Part shown: piece after piece, positions 42,047 to 50,941 of the stretch
Position numbering within the stretch: position 1 is the stretch's first letter
How the letters are laid out: each line of letters starts with the position of its first letter
Assembly: GCA_900095875.1 (NCBI GenBank)
Contig: LT608311.1
Span: 558,001-622,000, forward strand
Source: Caecibacter massiliensis
GTDB lineage: Bacteria > Bacillota > Negativicutes > Veillonellales > Megasphaeraceae
Reading direction: 5' to 3'
DNA: 64,000 nt
The notes under the pieces: generated by a model
Seen by the model: the letters and a program-made list of their open reading frames with translations, nothing else
Database searches by the model: none
Told to the model about the DNA's origin: nothing
Position numbers and translations under genes: made by a program

Positions 42047-42111
42047 CTATTCTTCTATACGTTCTTTCCCATGCAATGTCCGGATTGTATCTTTTGTCAT
42101 ATCGTATGAAC
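42047..42111 (-). pseudogene. C-terminal remnant of a second EptA-like gene
   Basis: On the minus strand, directly after the folC stop codon, the bases translate to SSYDMTKDTIRTLHGKERIEE-stop in two short blocks (SSYDMTKD, then TIRTLHGKERIEE). This matches the C-terminus of the EptA-like protein encoded 200 bp further on (TIRTLHGTKKIEE). No start or upstream coding sequence survives because folC occupies the preceding bases. The fragment shares the stop position and the spacing to a hairpin terminator, as expected if an ancestral eptA copy was deleted almost to its end. Confidence 0.75.
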
Positions 42112-43419
42112 TTACACGTCTATGTGATATGTGTTGCGCAGGTATTGCCGGACTTCTCCCTGTATGTAGAGGGAGCCCACTATGCAGAGTACCTGTCCTT
42201 CCTGCACGGCAGCAAAGGCCTTATCCAATCCGTGGACAATGCTGTCCGCCCAGTCGGCCCGGCATGGCAGGATTTTTGCCATTTCTTCCGGATCAGACGT
42301 ACGCGGTGTCGGTGCTGGTGCGCAGACGACATAATCATCGTCATGGAACAGTTCATGCACCATCTGGGTATAATCTTTATCGGCAAGGACCGAAAAGAGA
42401 AATACCCGCTTTCTATCCCCAAATACATCACTGTAAGTCTGACAGAACGTATCGATACCGGCCGGGTTATGAGCTCCATCGATAACAACGTCTGTTTCTC
42501 CGGCCCGCAGGACCTGGAACCGCCCGGGCCATTTCACATGGTGAAGGCCCTGTTCAATAGCCGTACGGGTCAGTCTCTTTTCGTGACGGGCCAGGAGCAG
42601 CAGCGTCATGGCGGCCGCTCCGCAATTCACACGCTGGTGTTTCCCTAACAGCGGCAGTGTCGTCGTGATGGCAAAGCCATAGGGTTCCCGTACTGTCACC
42701 ATCTGCCCGGCTGCCGGATCTTCCGGACCGGCATTGCCAATGACATCGAAACTATGCTTATAGGCATAGAGCCGGCTGTGTTTGTGATAGGCCGTACGGG
42801 CAATGACCGAAAGGGCCGGTTCTTCCGCCGTCGTGACGACAGGGACGCCCTCTTTTATAATGCCCGCTTTCTGTATGGCAATCTCTTCTATCGTATTGCC
42901 ACAGTATTTCATGTGGTCCATGGCAACATTGGTGATGACCGAGACTTCCGGTATGATGACATTGGTCGAATCGAGAAGGCCGCCGAGCCCGACCTCGATG
43001 ACGGCATATTCGACACCGGCTTTGGCAAAATGCCAGAAAGCGGCGGCCGTAATCATTTCAAACTCCGTCGGACGTTCCAGCCCTTCTGCTGCCATGACTT
43101 CGACTTTCTCCCGGACGGCAGCGACAGCAGTGGCAAAGTCAGCACGGGAAATATCATCGCCGTTAATATGTATCCGTTCGGTGTATTCTTCCAGATGGGG
43201 CGACGTGTACCGGCCAGTCCGGAAACCAGCTTCACAAAGAGCACTGGCTATCATGGCCGTTACAGACCCTTTGCCATTGGTTCCAGTAACATGAATCGTC
43301 TTATATTTTTTCTGGGGATTGCCCAGCCGGTTCAGGAGTTCCTGAATCCGGCCCAGGCCCAATTGTACACCAAACACGCTGGCATGCTGGATATAATCAA
43401 TTGCTTCTTCGTAGGTCAT
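42112..43419 (-). CDS. folC: Folylpolyglutamate/dihydrofolate synthase
   Basis: 435 aa, Mur-ligase-like ATP enzyme. It adds glutamate to folates (and possibly makes dihydrofolate). The P-loop is GTNGKGS (residues 46-52), followed by TSPHLEEYTERI, and the C-domain has DGAHNPAGI. It lies 9 bp downstream of valS and shares its T-box-controlled transcript; valS-folC is a frequent pair in Firmicutes. The stop codon abuts the eptA remnant. Confidence 0.95.
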   Translation of the reverse strand: MTYEEAIDYIQHASVFGVQLGLGRIQELLNRLGNPQKKYKTIHVTGTNGKGSVTAMIASALCEAGFRTGRYTSPHLEEYTERIHINGDDISRADFATAVAAVREKVEVMAAEGLERPTEFEMITAAAFWHFAKAGVEYAVIEVGLGGLLDSTNVIIPEVSVITNVAMDHMKYCGNTIEEIAIQKAGIIKEGVPVVTTAEEPALSVIARTAYHKHSRLYAYKHSFDVIGNAGPEDPAAGQMVTVREPYGFAITTTLPLLGKHQRVNCGAAAMTLLLLARHEKRLTRTAIEQGLHHVKWPGRFQVLRAGETDVVIDGAHNPAGIDTFCQTYSDVFGDRKRVFLFSVLADKDYTQMVHELFHDDDYVVCAPAPTPRTSDPEEMAKILPCRADWADSIVHGLDKAFAAVQEGQVLCIVGSLYIQGEVRQYLRNTYHIDV

Positions 43420-43428
43420 GAGCGCCTC

Positions 43429-46092
43429 TTATAATTTAGCCAGATCTTCCATACGTTTGGTAAGGGAGGCCATCTTGTCCGTATAATCAGCCAGTTTGGC
43501 TTTTTCTTTTTCTACGACAGCAGCCGGTGCTTTGCCGAGGAATCCCGGATTAGACAGTTTTTTCGAAAGGCGGTCGATTTCCTTCTGGAGTTTGTCCTGT
43601 TCTTTCTTGACACGGGCCGTTTCTTTTTCTACATCGATAAGGTCTTTCAGCTGCAGATAGACTTCAATACCCGGTACGACGGTTACAACGGCATTTTCCG
43701 GTTTGGCCGCATCAGGAGCCAGCAATGTCACCTTATCGGCAAAGGCCAGTGTATGGAAATACGATTCATACTTGCGCAGTGTCTGAGCCATGCCTTCATC
43801 GGACGGTACCATGATGACCGGAGCTTTTTTGCCCATCGGCACGTTGGATTCGGCACGCATATTGCGGATGCCCTTGATGGCTTCCATAATGACGTTCATA
43901 ATGGCGGCATCGGCAGTAAATTCCAGGTCGGCTCTGGGCTGTGGCCACGGTGCCACGATGATGCTTTCCCCTTCGTGGGGCAGATGCTGCCAGAGATGTT
44001 CTGTCACGAAAGGCATGAACGGATGGAGCATTTCCAGTGTGTGCGTCAGGACATAGACCAGTACGTACTGTACAGTCTGCTTGCTGCGCTGGTCATCCGA
44101 TTTATACAGGCGCTGTTTAGCCAGTTCAATATACCAGTCACAATAGGAATTCCAGATGAAATCATACACTTCGTCAGCGGCGTCGCCGAGTTCGAATTTA
44201 TCGAGATTAGCCGTAACCTGGCTGACCGTATCGTTGAAAGAGGTGAGAATCCAGCGGTCAGCTAAGGTAAGATCATCAGCAGACGGCTTGAAACCGGGGT
44301 CATAATCTTTCAGATTCATGATGACGAATTTGGATGCATTCCAGATTTTATTGGCAAAATTCCGGTTGGCTTCGACCCGTTCCATATAGAAGCGCATATC
44401 ATTACCCGGCGTATTGCCCGTTACCAGAGTAAAACGCAGTGCATCCGCGCCATACTGTTCGCAGACGCCCAGAGGATCGATACCGTTTCCCAGTGATTTG
44501 CTCATCTTGCGGCCCTGGCTGTCCCGGACGAGGCCATGGATGAAGACGTCGTGGAAGGGGATTTCTTTCATGAATTCGCAGGTCATGAACATCATGCGGG
44601 CTACCCAGAAGAAAATGATGTCATAGCCCGTAACCATGACGCTCGTTGGGAAAAATTGTTGGATATCTTCCGTTTTTTCCGGCCAACCCATTGTCGAGAA
44701 CGGCCAGAGGGCCGAACTGAACCACGTATCGAGGACATCGGGGTCCCGATGGATATGTTTGCTGTGGCAATGCTGGCATTCGGTGATATCTTCACGGCTG
44801 ACGGAAATTTCACCGCAGTCATCGCAGTACCAGGCCGGAATCTGATGGCCCCACCAGAGCTGGCGGCTGATGCACCAGTCATGAACATTTTCCATCCAGT
44901 GATTGTATGTCTTGCTGAACCGTTCCGGAATGAACCGAGTCTTTCCTTCAGCGACGGCATCGATAGCGGCTTTGGTCAGTGGTCCCATCTTGACAAACCA
45001 CTGTTTCGTCGAAAACGGTTCGACAATCGTCTTGCAGCGGGAGCAATGACCGACAGAGTGGGTCAGCGGTTCAATGTGATCGAGGAGGCCCAGTTCCTGC
45101 AAGTCAGCAACAACGGCTTTGCGGCATTCTTCCCGGGTCATACCATCGTATTTAGCTCCGGCTTTATCGTTCATCGTGCCATCGAGATTCATGATCATGA
45201 TTGATTCGAGGTGATGGCGTTCGCCCATGGCAAAGTCATTGGGGTCGTGGGCCGGTGTAATTTTTACGGCACCCGTACCAAAACCGATATCAACATAATC
45301 ATCGGCAATGACTTCGACTTCGCGGTTTACCAGCGGTACGATGACTTTTTTGCCGACGTATTTTTTCATGCGGTCGTCTTCCGGGTTGACGGCAACGGCC
45401 GTATCGCCCATAATCGTTTCCGGACGGGTCGTGGCAATCATGATGTAATCATCTTCACCGACGACAGGATATTTGACATACCAGAGGCTGCCCTGAACAT
45501 CCGAATGGTCTACTTCGATATCAGACAATGCCGTATTGCAATGAGGGCACCAGTTGGTGATACGCTGTCCCTGGTAAATGAGGCCTTTTTCATATAAGGT
45601 GCAGAATACTTCACGAACGGCACGGGCACATACGGGATCCATCGTGAAGCGTTTGCGGCTCCAGTCACAGGATGAACCGAGACGGCGTACCTGTTTTTCA
45701 ATGCGGCTGCCATATTTTTCTTTCCAGGCCCAGACCCGTTTCAGGAATTCTTCACGGCCGATATCATAGCGCGTCTTTCCTTCTTCTTTGGCCAGCTGCT
45801 GTTCTACTTTGACCTGGGTAGCAATGCCGGCATGGTCTGTTCCAGGGATCCAGGCAACATTGTAGCCTTCCATGCGTTTGAAACGGACGAGGATATCCTG
45901 CAACGTATTATCCAGTGCGTGGCCCATGTGAAGCTGCCCCGTAACATTAGGCGGTGGCATGACGATGCTGAATGGCTTTTTGCTCTTATCGGCATCCTGA
46001 TGAAAATAGCCATTTTTTTCCCAGAAATCATACCAGGACATTTCAATGTCATTCGGTGAATAAGCTCCTAATTCTTCCTTATTCCATTTCAT
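43429..46092 (-). CDS. valS: Valyl-tRNA synthetase
   Basis: 887 aa class Ia synthetase that charges tRNA-Val. The HIGH motif is HMGH (residues 55-58) in PPPNVTGQLHMGHAL, the editing domain contains TTRPETIMGDTA, and KMSKS is intact in GRKMSKSLGN. Anticodon-binding domain and the C-terminal coiled-coil arm (KDLIDVEKETARVKKEQ) complete the usual architecture. TTTGGAGGG precedes ATG. Regulated by the T-box leader directly upstream. Confidence 0.98.
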   Translation of the reverse strand: MKWNKEELGAYSPNDIEMSWYDFWEKNGYFHQDADKSKKPFSIVMPPPNVTGQLHMGHALDNTLQDILVRFKRMEGYNVAWIPGTDHAGIATQVKVEQQLAKEEGKTRYDIGREEFLKRVWAWKEKYGSRIEKQVRRLGSSCDWSRKRFTMDPVCARAVREVFCTLYEKGLIYQGQRITNWCPHCNTALSDIEVDHSDVQGSLWYVKYPVVGEDDYIMIATTRPETIMGDTAVAVNPEDDRMKKYVGKKVIVPLVNREVEVIADDYVDIGFGTGAVKITPAHDPNDFAMGERHHLESIMIMNLDGTMNDKAGAKYDGMTREECRKAVVADLQELGLLDHIEPLTHSVGHCSRCKTIVEPFSTKQWFVKMGPLTKAAIDAVAEGKTRFIPERFSKTYNHWMENVHDWCISRQLWWGHQIPAWYCDDCGEISVSREDITECQHCHSKHIHRDPDVLDTWFSSALWPFSTMGWPEKTEDIQQFFPTSVMVTGYDIIFFWVARMMFMTCEFMKEIPFHDVFIHGLVRDSQGRKMSKSLGNGIDPLGVCEQYGADALRFTLVTGNTPGNDMRFYMERVEANRNFANKIWNASKFVIMNLKDYDPGFKPSADDLTLADRWILTSFNDTVSQVTANLDKFELGDAADEVYDFIWNSYCDWYIELAKQRLYKSDDQRSKQTVQYVLVYVLTHTLEMLHPFMPFVTEHLWQHLPHEGESIIVAPWPQPRADLEFTADAAIMNVIMEAIKGIRNMRAESNVPMGKKAPVIMVPSDEGMAQTLRKYESYFHTLAFADKVTLLAPDAAKPENAVVTVVPGIEVYLQLKDLIDVEKETARVKKEQDKLQKEIDRLSKKLSNPGFLGKAPAAVVEKEKAKLADYTDKMASLTKRMEDLAKL

Positions 46093-46118
46093 TTGTCTGT
46101 TCCCTCCAAAAAGTAAAT

Positions 46119-46359
46119 AAAAAAAGCGCTCTTTCGTCCACTCTTAGGACGAAAGGCGCTTAGTTCTTCCGCGGTACCACCTAAATTGCCGCTCCACGCG
46201 GCCTCTTTATAAAACAGATAACGCCTGTCAGACGGGCAGGCCTTTCCTCCTGCCGGCTCACGGGTGACCCGCGATACTCTCTGCCAATGCTCTTTCACCT
46301 GTACGGCATCTCTCTGACGCAGATACAAACCGCTTCTTCCGCTCATCGCTTTTGTATTG
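46119..46359 (-). promoter_or_regulatory. T-box leader of valS-folC
   Basis: The minus-strand leader contains the conserved T-box AGGTGGTACCGCG (46169-46182), followed by a terminator hairpin with arms GCGCCTTTCGTCC and GGACGAAAGAGCGC and a T7 run (46119-46162). T-box RNAs sense uncharged cognate tRNA through a specifier codon in stem I and a pairing of the tRNA acceptor end; valine is inferred from the downstream gene. I could not identify the specifier triplet with certainty. Confidence 0.93.
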
Positions 46360-46365
46360 GTAATA

Positions 46366-46394
46366 ATTGTAGCAACTTTACCCATACCTGTCAA
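46366..46394 (-). promoter_or_regulatory. Promoter of the valS T-box operon
   Basis: Minus-strand TTGACA (46389-46394), 17-bp spacer, TACAAT (46366-46371): near-consensus, and placed right at the 5' edge of the T-box leader. Confidence 0.8.
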
Positions 46395-46402
46395 GGGATT
46401 TA

Positions 46403-47227
46403 CTATACCTTTCCCTCTTTGAACAAGGTCATCATTTCCATGGTCAGGCTGACTTTTTCCACATCTTCCGGTACTTCATCCCGACTGATCCAGCGGGCAG
46501 TTGCCAGTTCTTCATGATCTACACGCAGCGTATCTTCTCCGTCAAGGTCGCAGAAAAATCCGAACAGAAGCGTGTCGGTGAAACACCAGGGCTGGCTTTT
46601 ATAGAACTGCAGATTTTTGACGCAGATTCCCACTTCCTCCATGACTTCCCGGTGAACTGTCTCCTCGATGGTTTCTCCAATTTCAGCAAATCCTGCGATG
46701 AGAGCCATATTCGTATATTCCCGGCCGGCATAGGTCGATACGAGGAGCTTATTTTCATGACGGACGGCCACGATGACCGCCGGATTGATACGGGGATAAT
46801 TCATAATACCGCAGGATGGGCAATACAACATCCGCTCTTTTTTGCTATGCTGCAACGGCTGCCCGCAGCATCCGCATAACTGATGATGGCGGTACCATCC
46901 GGCCAGTGACAGGCCGGTGACAGAAGCAAATGCCAGGTGCCGTGGTGCCGCATACCGCATATAGCGGATAGGCACATAGGCATATCCTTCTGGAGCTGGC
47001 AGCGTACGCCGGGCCAGGAAAAACTGCCTGTCGTCGATGGCAAACAGCCAGATAAAATTATCGGCCTTCCAGCCGGAAAAATCAGAAGCTGCCGGCAGGG
47101 TAAAGCTGTTTCCATCCTGCCGTATGAGGACACTTTTTTTATCATAGGACAAGATAAGGGCATTTTCTTCTATGAGAGCAGGCGTAAATTCGTTGTGATA
47201 CGTATGGGGATGGATATCCTGAATCAT
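46403..47227 (-). CDS. nudC: NADH pyrophosphatase (Nudix, RNA deNADding family)
   Basis: 274 aa. It cleaves NAD(H) to NMN(H) and AMP, and in E. coli also removes NAD caps from RNA. A four-Cys zinc ribbon (CGCCG and CPSCG) precedes the Nudix box, in which GFAEIGET is followed by REVMEEVGI. The NudC-specific SQPWCF motif after it matches SQPWPF of the family with one change (Pro to Cys). AGGAG before ATG. It stands alone between thrB and the valS promoter, with a weak hairpin (47250-47271) upstream. Confidence 0.95.
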   Translation of the reverse strand: MIQDIHPHTYHNEFTPALIEENALILSYDKKSVLIRQDGNSFTLPAASDFSGWKADNFIWLFAIDDRQFFLARRTLPAPEGYAYVPIRYMRYAAPRHLAFASVTGLSLAGWYRHHQLCGCCGQPLQHSKKERMLYCPSCGIMNYPRINPAVIVAVRHENKLLVSTYAGREYTNMALIAGFAEIGETIEETVHREVMEEVGICVKNLQFYKSQPWCFTDTLLFGFFCDLDGEDTLRVDHEELATARWISRDEVPEDVEKVSLTMEMMTLFKEGKV

Positions 47228-47306
47228 ATAAACTCCTTACAATGGAAATGAGGCTGTCCGGTGGCAGCCTCTCTCCGTTTTATACTTTAATTTACAAATC
47301 TGAATA

Positions 47307-48230
47307 TTATTTCGGTATATCTACATAAGTAGCACCCTGATTATCCGCTTTGAGAATATGACCAAAAGATTGGATGCCATACCCGGCAAAAGTAGAAATC
47401 ATCGCCTCTTCTACCTCTCTTTCCCGTCCGGTTGCAAATGCGATGAGTGTCGAGCCGGAACCACTGATGGTAGAACCCAGGGCACCGGCAGCGATAGCCG
47501 CATCCAGTACGTCCTGGCCGTGGGGAATCAGCTGGATCCGATAGGGAACATGGAGCTTATCCTGCAGGCTGTATTTTAGATAGTCATACCGTTTCGTAAA
47601 GAAGGAGGACAAAAGGAAACTGACCCGGCTGACATTAAAAACAGCACTTTTATAGTCAATCGTATCGGGCAGCGCCTGTCTCGCTTCTTCTGTAGAAACT
47701 TCAATTTCCGGACTGACCGTGATAAAAGACAAATCATCTTCTACAGGCACTGAATTGGTGATAGCTTTGTCATGGACAATGATAGACGATGTCAGTCCTC
47801 CATATGTTGCAGGCGCCACGTTATCGGGATGGCCTTCCATCGAATTGGCAATGATCAGTATATCTTCTTTGGTCAATTTCCGCCCTGTCAGGGCATCTCC
47901 TGCCATGATTCCGCCGACGAGGGCTGCCGAGCTGCTTCCCAGCCCGCGTGCCGGCGGGATGCGGTTAATCAGCGTCAGATGACCGGCCGGCAGCGGCTGT
48001 CCATTCCGTTTTGCCACGTATGCCATGGCTTCCGATACCAGATTTTCTGCGGGATCGGTCGGGATTTCATTCTGACCCATACCCTTGATTTCGATGGTTA
48101 TCGCTTCCGCTCCCGGCCGTTCTTCAAACAGTATTTCATTATACAGGGTCAGAGCGATGCCGACGGCATCAAACCCGGAACCCATATTGGCCGATGTGGC
48201 CGGAATTTTTACATGTACTTTCTTGGTCAT
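47307..48230 (-). CDS. thrB: Homoserine kinase
   Basis: 307 aa GHMP kinase phosphorylating homoserine on the threonine pathway. N-terminal PATSANMGSGFDA, the ATP loop PPARGLGSSSAALVGG and the C-terminal GSTISGSGSTLIA are intact. The start ATG 48230 has GAGGTG 6 nt upstream; an in-frame GTG at 48239 lacks a site. It follows hom by 11 bp. Threonine synthase is not next to it. Confidence 0.96.
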   Translation of the reverse strand: MTKKVHVKIPATSANMGSGFDAVGIALTLYNEILFEERPGAEAITIEIKGMGQNEIPTDPAENLVSEAMAYVAKRNGQPLPAGHLTLINRIPPARGLGSSSAALVGGIMAGDALTGRKLTKEDILIIANSMEGHPDNVAPATYGGLTSSIIVHDKAITNSVPVEDDLSFITVSPEIEVSTEEARQALPDTIDYKSAVFNVSRVSFLLSSFFTKRYDYLKYSLQDKLHVPYRIQLIPHGQDVLDAAIAAGALGSTISGSGSTLIAFATGREREVEEAMISTFAGYGIQSFGHILKADNQGATYVDIPK

Positions 48231-48241
48231 AAACAGCACCT

Positions 48242-49528
48242 CTAAATTTCAATGACTCTGATTGCATTGGCAACGCGGCGGACGCAGGAAAGAGATGTCA
48301 CCTTTTTCAGTGAATCCCGCACCAGCCCATCGGCTGATGCATCGATAAGAATTACAATTTCGGCAATTTCCTTCGTTTCATCTTTCTGGATTAGAGAACG
48401 GATACTAATACGATTTTCAGCAAATATGCCAGAGATACTGGACAAGACGCCCGGTGCATTATCGACGATCATGCGCAGATAATAAGGAGCGCGGATAGAG
48501 CGTGGATCCGTCAGTTTCGTGTCATGCCAGACATATTTCCGTTTTCCTGTCACGGTAAGGTTAAAATGAAGAATGACATTCATGACATCGCTGACAACCG
48601 CACTGGCAGTCGGAAAAGCACCGGCTCCCTGTCCGTAAAACATGACATCACCGACGCAGTTGCCCCGTACATATACTGCATTATAGGCTCCGCCGACATT
48701 GGCCAGCGGATGGCTTCTGGGTATAAAGGCGGGGTGGACATTGAGGGAAATCCCATCGTCGTTCTGCTGTGCAATAGCCAGCAGTTTAACGGCATAGCCC
48801 ATTTCCGATGCATGTTCAATATCCTCATGGGTGATTTTCTCGATGCCTTCGACAGAGACATCGCGGAAAGTAACGGCAGAATGGAATCCCAATGTTGCCA
48901 GAATAGCGATTTTCCGGGCCGCATCATATCCACTGACATCATTAGTCGGATCGGCTTCGGCATACCCTTTTTCCTGGGCTTCCTTAAGAGCGGTTTCATA
49001 GGACAGGCCCCGTTCCGTCATATTAGTCAGGATATAGTTTGTCGTTCCATTCATGATGCCGATGATGCGTTCGATACGATTACTGTTGAGCGACGAATAC
49101 ATGGGACGGATAACGGGGATGCCGCCGGCTACACTGGCTTCAAACTGGAAATCGACATTGTTTTCCTGACTGAGTTTCAAAAGAGGAATCCCATAATCAG
49201 CAATTAGGTCCTTATTGGCACTGACTACGCTCTTCCCGCGCTTAAAGCACTGTTCGATGCATTCTTTTGCAAAATCAGCACTTCCCATAACTTCCACTAC
49301 GATTTCTATTTCATCATCATTGATAATATCGTTGAAATCGGTAGTAAGAGCAATGGTATCCGGCAAATCCATCTGTTCATATTTCGGTAAATCACGGATG
49401 AGTATCCGTTTAATGCTGATATGCGTCTCCAGCTGTTCCTCAATGAGCTGGCCGTTGCGGCTCAATAAATCGACAACGCCTTTACCAACGGTACCGCAGC
49501 CTAACAATGCAATTGCAACATGTTTCAT
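48242..49528 (-). CDS. hom: Homoserine dehydrogenase
   Basis: 428 aa, with N-terminal NAD(P)-binding GCGTVGKGVVDLL, the catalytic domain containing GIMNGTTNYIL and EADPTNDVSGYDAA, and a C-terminal ACT domain (about residues 350-428) for allosteric feedback by threonine. It reduces aspartate semialdehyde to homoserine. GGAGGGG precedes ATG. It belongs to the run epimerase, ACT protein, hom, thrB; the order ACT-hom-thrB is a common Firmicute operon. Confidence 0.97.
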   Translation of the reverse strand: MKHVAIALLGCGTVGKGVVDLLSRNGQLIEEQLETHISIKRILIRDLPKYEQMDLPDTIALTTDFNDIINDDEIEIVVEVMGSADFAKECIEQCFKRGKSVVSANKDLIADYGIPLLKLSQENNVDFQFEASVAGGIPVIRPMYSSLNSNRIERIIGIMNGTTNYILTNMTERGLSYETALKEAQEKGYAEADPTNDVSGYDAARKIAILATLGFHSAVTFRDVSVEGIEKITHEDIEHASEMGYAVKLLAIAQQNDDGISLNVHPAFIPRSHPLANVGGAYNAVYVRGNCVGDVMFYGQGAGAFPTASAVVSDVMNVILHFNLTVTGKRKYVWHDTKLTDPRSIRAPYYLRMIVDNAPGVLSSISGIFAENRISIRSLIQKDETKEIAEIVILIDASADGLVRDSLKKVTSLSCVRRVANAIRVIEI

Positions 49529-49539
49529 ACAGCCCCTCC

Positions 49540-49989
49540 TTAGGCCTGCCCGATGATATCGACTTTGCTGACTCCCGGCAGTTTATCTAATTTTTTCATT
49601 AATTCATCGGCAGAAATATTCATGTTCTTCGTTTCAATGGAAATACTGACATCAGCCATTCCCTGCAGGGGAATCCCCTGATTGATAGTCAGGATGCTGC
49701 CGTTGCTGGCTGCGACTGTATGCAGCACCTGGGAAAGTTCGCCCGGTTTATCAAAGATCAGAAGCGATAAGGTAACAATTTTTCCCTGTGTTACGTCGTG
49801 GAAAGGGAAAACATAATCTTTATATTTATAGTACGCACTGCGGCTTAAATCCATCATCTTTACCGCTTCATTGATGGTACGGCTCTGATGGTGCTTTAAG
49901 ATTTCTTTGACGCGGATTGTCTTTTTAATAGCTTCTGGCAGGATATCTTCCCGGACCAGATAGAAGTTATGGTTCGTGTCCTTTTTCAT
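49540..49989 (-). CDS. ACT-domain protein (UPF0735/PheB-like)
   Basis: 149 aa. An N-terminal helix-turn-helix-like region (VKEILKHHQSRTINEAVKMM, LSRSAYYKYKDYVFPF) precedes an ACT domain (about residues 70-145, LLIFDKPGELSQVLHTVA). Found upstream of hom-thrB in many Firmicutes, and so probably a sensor of an amino acid for this pathway, though its action is not known. Its ATG overlaps the epimerase stop (ATGA), and GGGAGGG lies just before it. Confidence 0.88.
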   Translation of the reverse strand: MKKDTNHNFYLVREDILPEAIKKTIRVKEILKHHQSRTINEAVKMMDLSRSAYYKYKDYVFPFHDVTQGKIVTLSLLIFDKPGELSQVLHTVAASNGSILTINQGIPLQGMADVSISIETKNMNISADELMKKLDKLPGVSKVDIIGQA

Positions 49990-50915
49990 CGTTCATCCCT
50001 CCCTAAAAAATAAGAAAACGTCGTCATCAATCCTGGCAGAAGTTTTGTCTTCGGCCGCCAGTTCAGTGTCTGCACAGCCTTTCCATTATCGAGTACGGAC
50101 CGGTAAATATCGCCGTGCCGTGCGTCTTCATAGATTACGTCAGACCGTATCTGGGCAAAATACATCAATATTTCTTTCAAGGCATTGATGGTCGTTTCGA
50201 TTTTCGTACTGATATTGTAAATGCCGCTGGGAACGCCGGCATCCATGGCAGCCATGCTGGCAGCCGCCGCATCCTTGACGTAAATAAAATCCCGTGACTG
50301 ATTCCCATCGCCATAGATGGTCATAGCAGTTCCCGAGGCCAATGCCCGGGAAAACAGACTGACTACACCGGCTTCCCGGCTGCTTTCCTGCCGTTCGCCA
50401 TACACATTGGCGTAGCGAAGGACGGCATACGGAAGGCCATACATACGGTAATACAAAGCGGCATATACTTCTCCTGCCGCCTTGGTCAGTCCGTAAAAAG
50501 ATTGTGGCTGTACCGGTATCGTTTCATCAGCCAGTCCTGTTTCCTGATTTCCGTATACAGCGGCTGATGAAGAAAGAAGTATTTTCTTTACGTCATGTCT
50601 GCAGCAGTGTTCTAACACATTAATCAGTCCCAGTACATTGACATCGGCATCTTCCCGGGGATGGAGCATGGAATAAGATACCTGCGTCTGGGCAGCTTCA
50701 TGAAACACTACATCAAAAACCGTTCCGGCAAACAGACGGTCCAGGGCTTCCGTATCACGGATATCTCCCTGACAGAACCGGGCTGCTTTGTGGATATACT
50801 CTTTCCTTCCACTGTTCAGATTATCAAATACCGTTACATCATGACCGGCTTCTATTAAGGTGTCAACGAGGTGTGAACCGATGAAACCGGCACCGCCTGT
50901 AACCAATATATTCAA
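49986..50915 (-). CDS. NAD-dependent epimerase/dehydratase (UDP-glucose 4-epimerase-like)
   Basis: 309 aa short-chain dehydrogenase fold: NAD motif GGAGFIGSH at the N-terminus, Ser/Tyr/Lys catalytic set in SSSAAVYGN and YGLTKAAGE, and the late RDFIYVKDAA typical of GalE-type nucleotide-sugar epimerases. It could be a UDP-glucose or UDP-GlcNAc 4-epimerase or a related dehydratase; sequence by eye does not decide. It is translationally coupled to the ACT gene (4-bp overlap) and is the first gene of the run towards hom-thrB, an unusual partner for them. Confidence 0.87.
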   Translation of the reverse strand: MNILVTGGAGFIGSHLVDTLIEAGHDVTVFDNLNSGRKEYIHKAARFCQGDIRDTEALDRLFAGTVFDVVFHEAAQTQVSYSMLHPREDADVNVLGLINVLEHCCRHDVKKILLSSSAAVYGNQETGLADETIPVQPQSFYGLTKAAGEVYAALYYRMYGLPYAVLRYANVYGERQESSREAGVVSLFSRALASGTAMTIYGDGNQSRDFIYVKDAAAASMAAMDAGVPSGIYNISTKIETTINALKEILMYFAQIRSDVIYEDARHGDIYRSVLDNGKAVQTLNWRPKTKLLPGLMTTFSYFLGRDER

Positions 50916-50941
50916 TACATACCACTCCCTGTTCCGGTAGA

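Noticed and set aside
42100-42111. Possible extension of folC into the following frame
   Set aside because: folC has a normal C-terminus and stop at 42112; the next codons are in a different frame and match the eptA C-terminus.
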